A DNA stretch of 22,878 nucleotides, taken from positions 1 through 22,878 of the forward strand of contig CAJLZE010000036.1 of assembly GCA_905210995.1 (NCBI GenBank), written 5' to 3'. The translations under genes were made by a program, and so were the position numbers. The DNA comes from an uncultured Anaerotruncus sp. GTDB lineage: Bacteria; Bacillota; Clostridia; Oscillospirales; CAG-272. The notes beneath the pieces are model-generated. The model did no database searches. It was given only the letters and a program-made list of their open reading frames with translations, and had not been told where the DNA came from. This document shows positions 22,690-22,878 of the stretch, piece after piece. Numbering within the stretch: the stretch's first letter is position 1; each line of letters starts with the position of its first letter.

Positions 22690-22878
22690 ATGGGCAAATA
22701 TTTCGGAACAGACGGCTTCCGCGGGGAAGCGAATAAAGACCTGACCGTTGAGCACGCATTCAAGATAGGCCGCTATCTCGGCTGGTTCTACGGCAAGGAT
22801 CACAAGGCAAAGGTCGTCATCGGCAAGGACACCCGACGTTCGAGCTATATGTTCGAATCGGCGCTCTGCGCGGGGCTC
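22690..22878 (+). CDS. glmM: Phosphoglucosamine mutase GlmM (N-terminal part)
   Basis: The first 63 residues only; the gene runs off the right edge. It begins MGKYFGTDGFRGEAN, matching the GTDGIRG start of GlmM, then VVIGKDTRRSSYMFE (substrate-binding loop). GlmM converts glucosamine-6-phosphate to glucosamine-1-phosphate for UDP-GlcNAc and peptidoglycan synthesis. The catalytic phosphoserine lies beyond the window. GGAGG sits 6 bases before the ATG. Adjacent to nagB, it shares the glucosamine-6-phosphate branch point. Confidence 0.94.
   Translation, partial: MGKYFGTDGFRGEANKDLTVEHAFKIGRYLGWFYGKDHKAKVVIGKDTRRSSYMFESALCAGL

Noticed and set aside
1..22878. Search for CRISPR arrays, insertion sequences, integrases, rRNA and defence genes
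   Set aside because: No regularly spaced repeats, transposase or integrase motifs, or rRNA segments were seen; the only RNA gene recognised is tRNA-Pro.

Overview
The window looks like chromosomal DNA from an anaerobic Gram-positive bacterium of the class Clostridia, probably an uncultured gut member of the Oscillospirales or a relative. Three things point there: the IspH reductase fused to ribosomal protein S1, the rplU-prp-rpmA order with an N-terminally extended L27, and consensus sigma-A promoters (TTGACA-17-TATAAT). This is inference from gene content; no 16S gene is present. I found no phage, transposon, CRISPR array or other mobile element. It is mostly a housekeeping region with a few modified or damaged genes.

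Layout. (1) 1-1992, plus strand: the acidic tail of an unknown protein, folD, and a TIM-barrel sugar isomerase/epimerase. A 25-bp bidirectional terminator (2025-2077) closes this block. (2) 2085-8031, minus strand: a secreted, membrane-anchored protein with eight Ig-like repeats; the rplU-prp-rpmA operon with its own promoter and structured leader; a VanZ-like membrane protein; and an orphan solute-binding lipoprotein. (3) 8298-8412: tRNA-Pro(CGG) with a perfect promoter and a terminator that starts at the tRNA 3' end. (4) 8581-11571, minus: a transglutaminase-like gene that is frameshifted and lacks its catalytic His motif, preceded by a MurE-family ligase. (5) 11776-13812: a GNAT acetyltransferase (plus) converging on a uracil/xanthine permease (minus). 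The permease has a roughly 230-nt leader containing an intrinsic terminator, so it looks attenuation-controlled.

(6) 14325-19962, plus: an RpiR regulator overlapping a BaiN/YhiN-type flavoprotein, then cmk, plsC and ispH-S1 joined by 4-base overlaps. (7) 20020-21748: a MocR-type regulator with a shortened aminotransferase domain, divergent from an ECF transporter S component. A perfect inverted repeat lies between them, and vitamin B6 uptake is the best guess. (8) 21936-22878, plus: nagB followed by the start of glmM, both acting on glucosamine-6-phosphate.

The observations most worth checking are the internal Shine-Dalgarno and start inside ispH-S1, with a codon-usage switch at the same place; the uraA leader attenuator; the truncated MocR with its putative operator; and the damaged transglutaminase gene. 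I did not find a clearly new multi-gene system.
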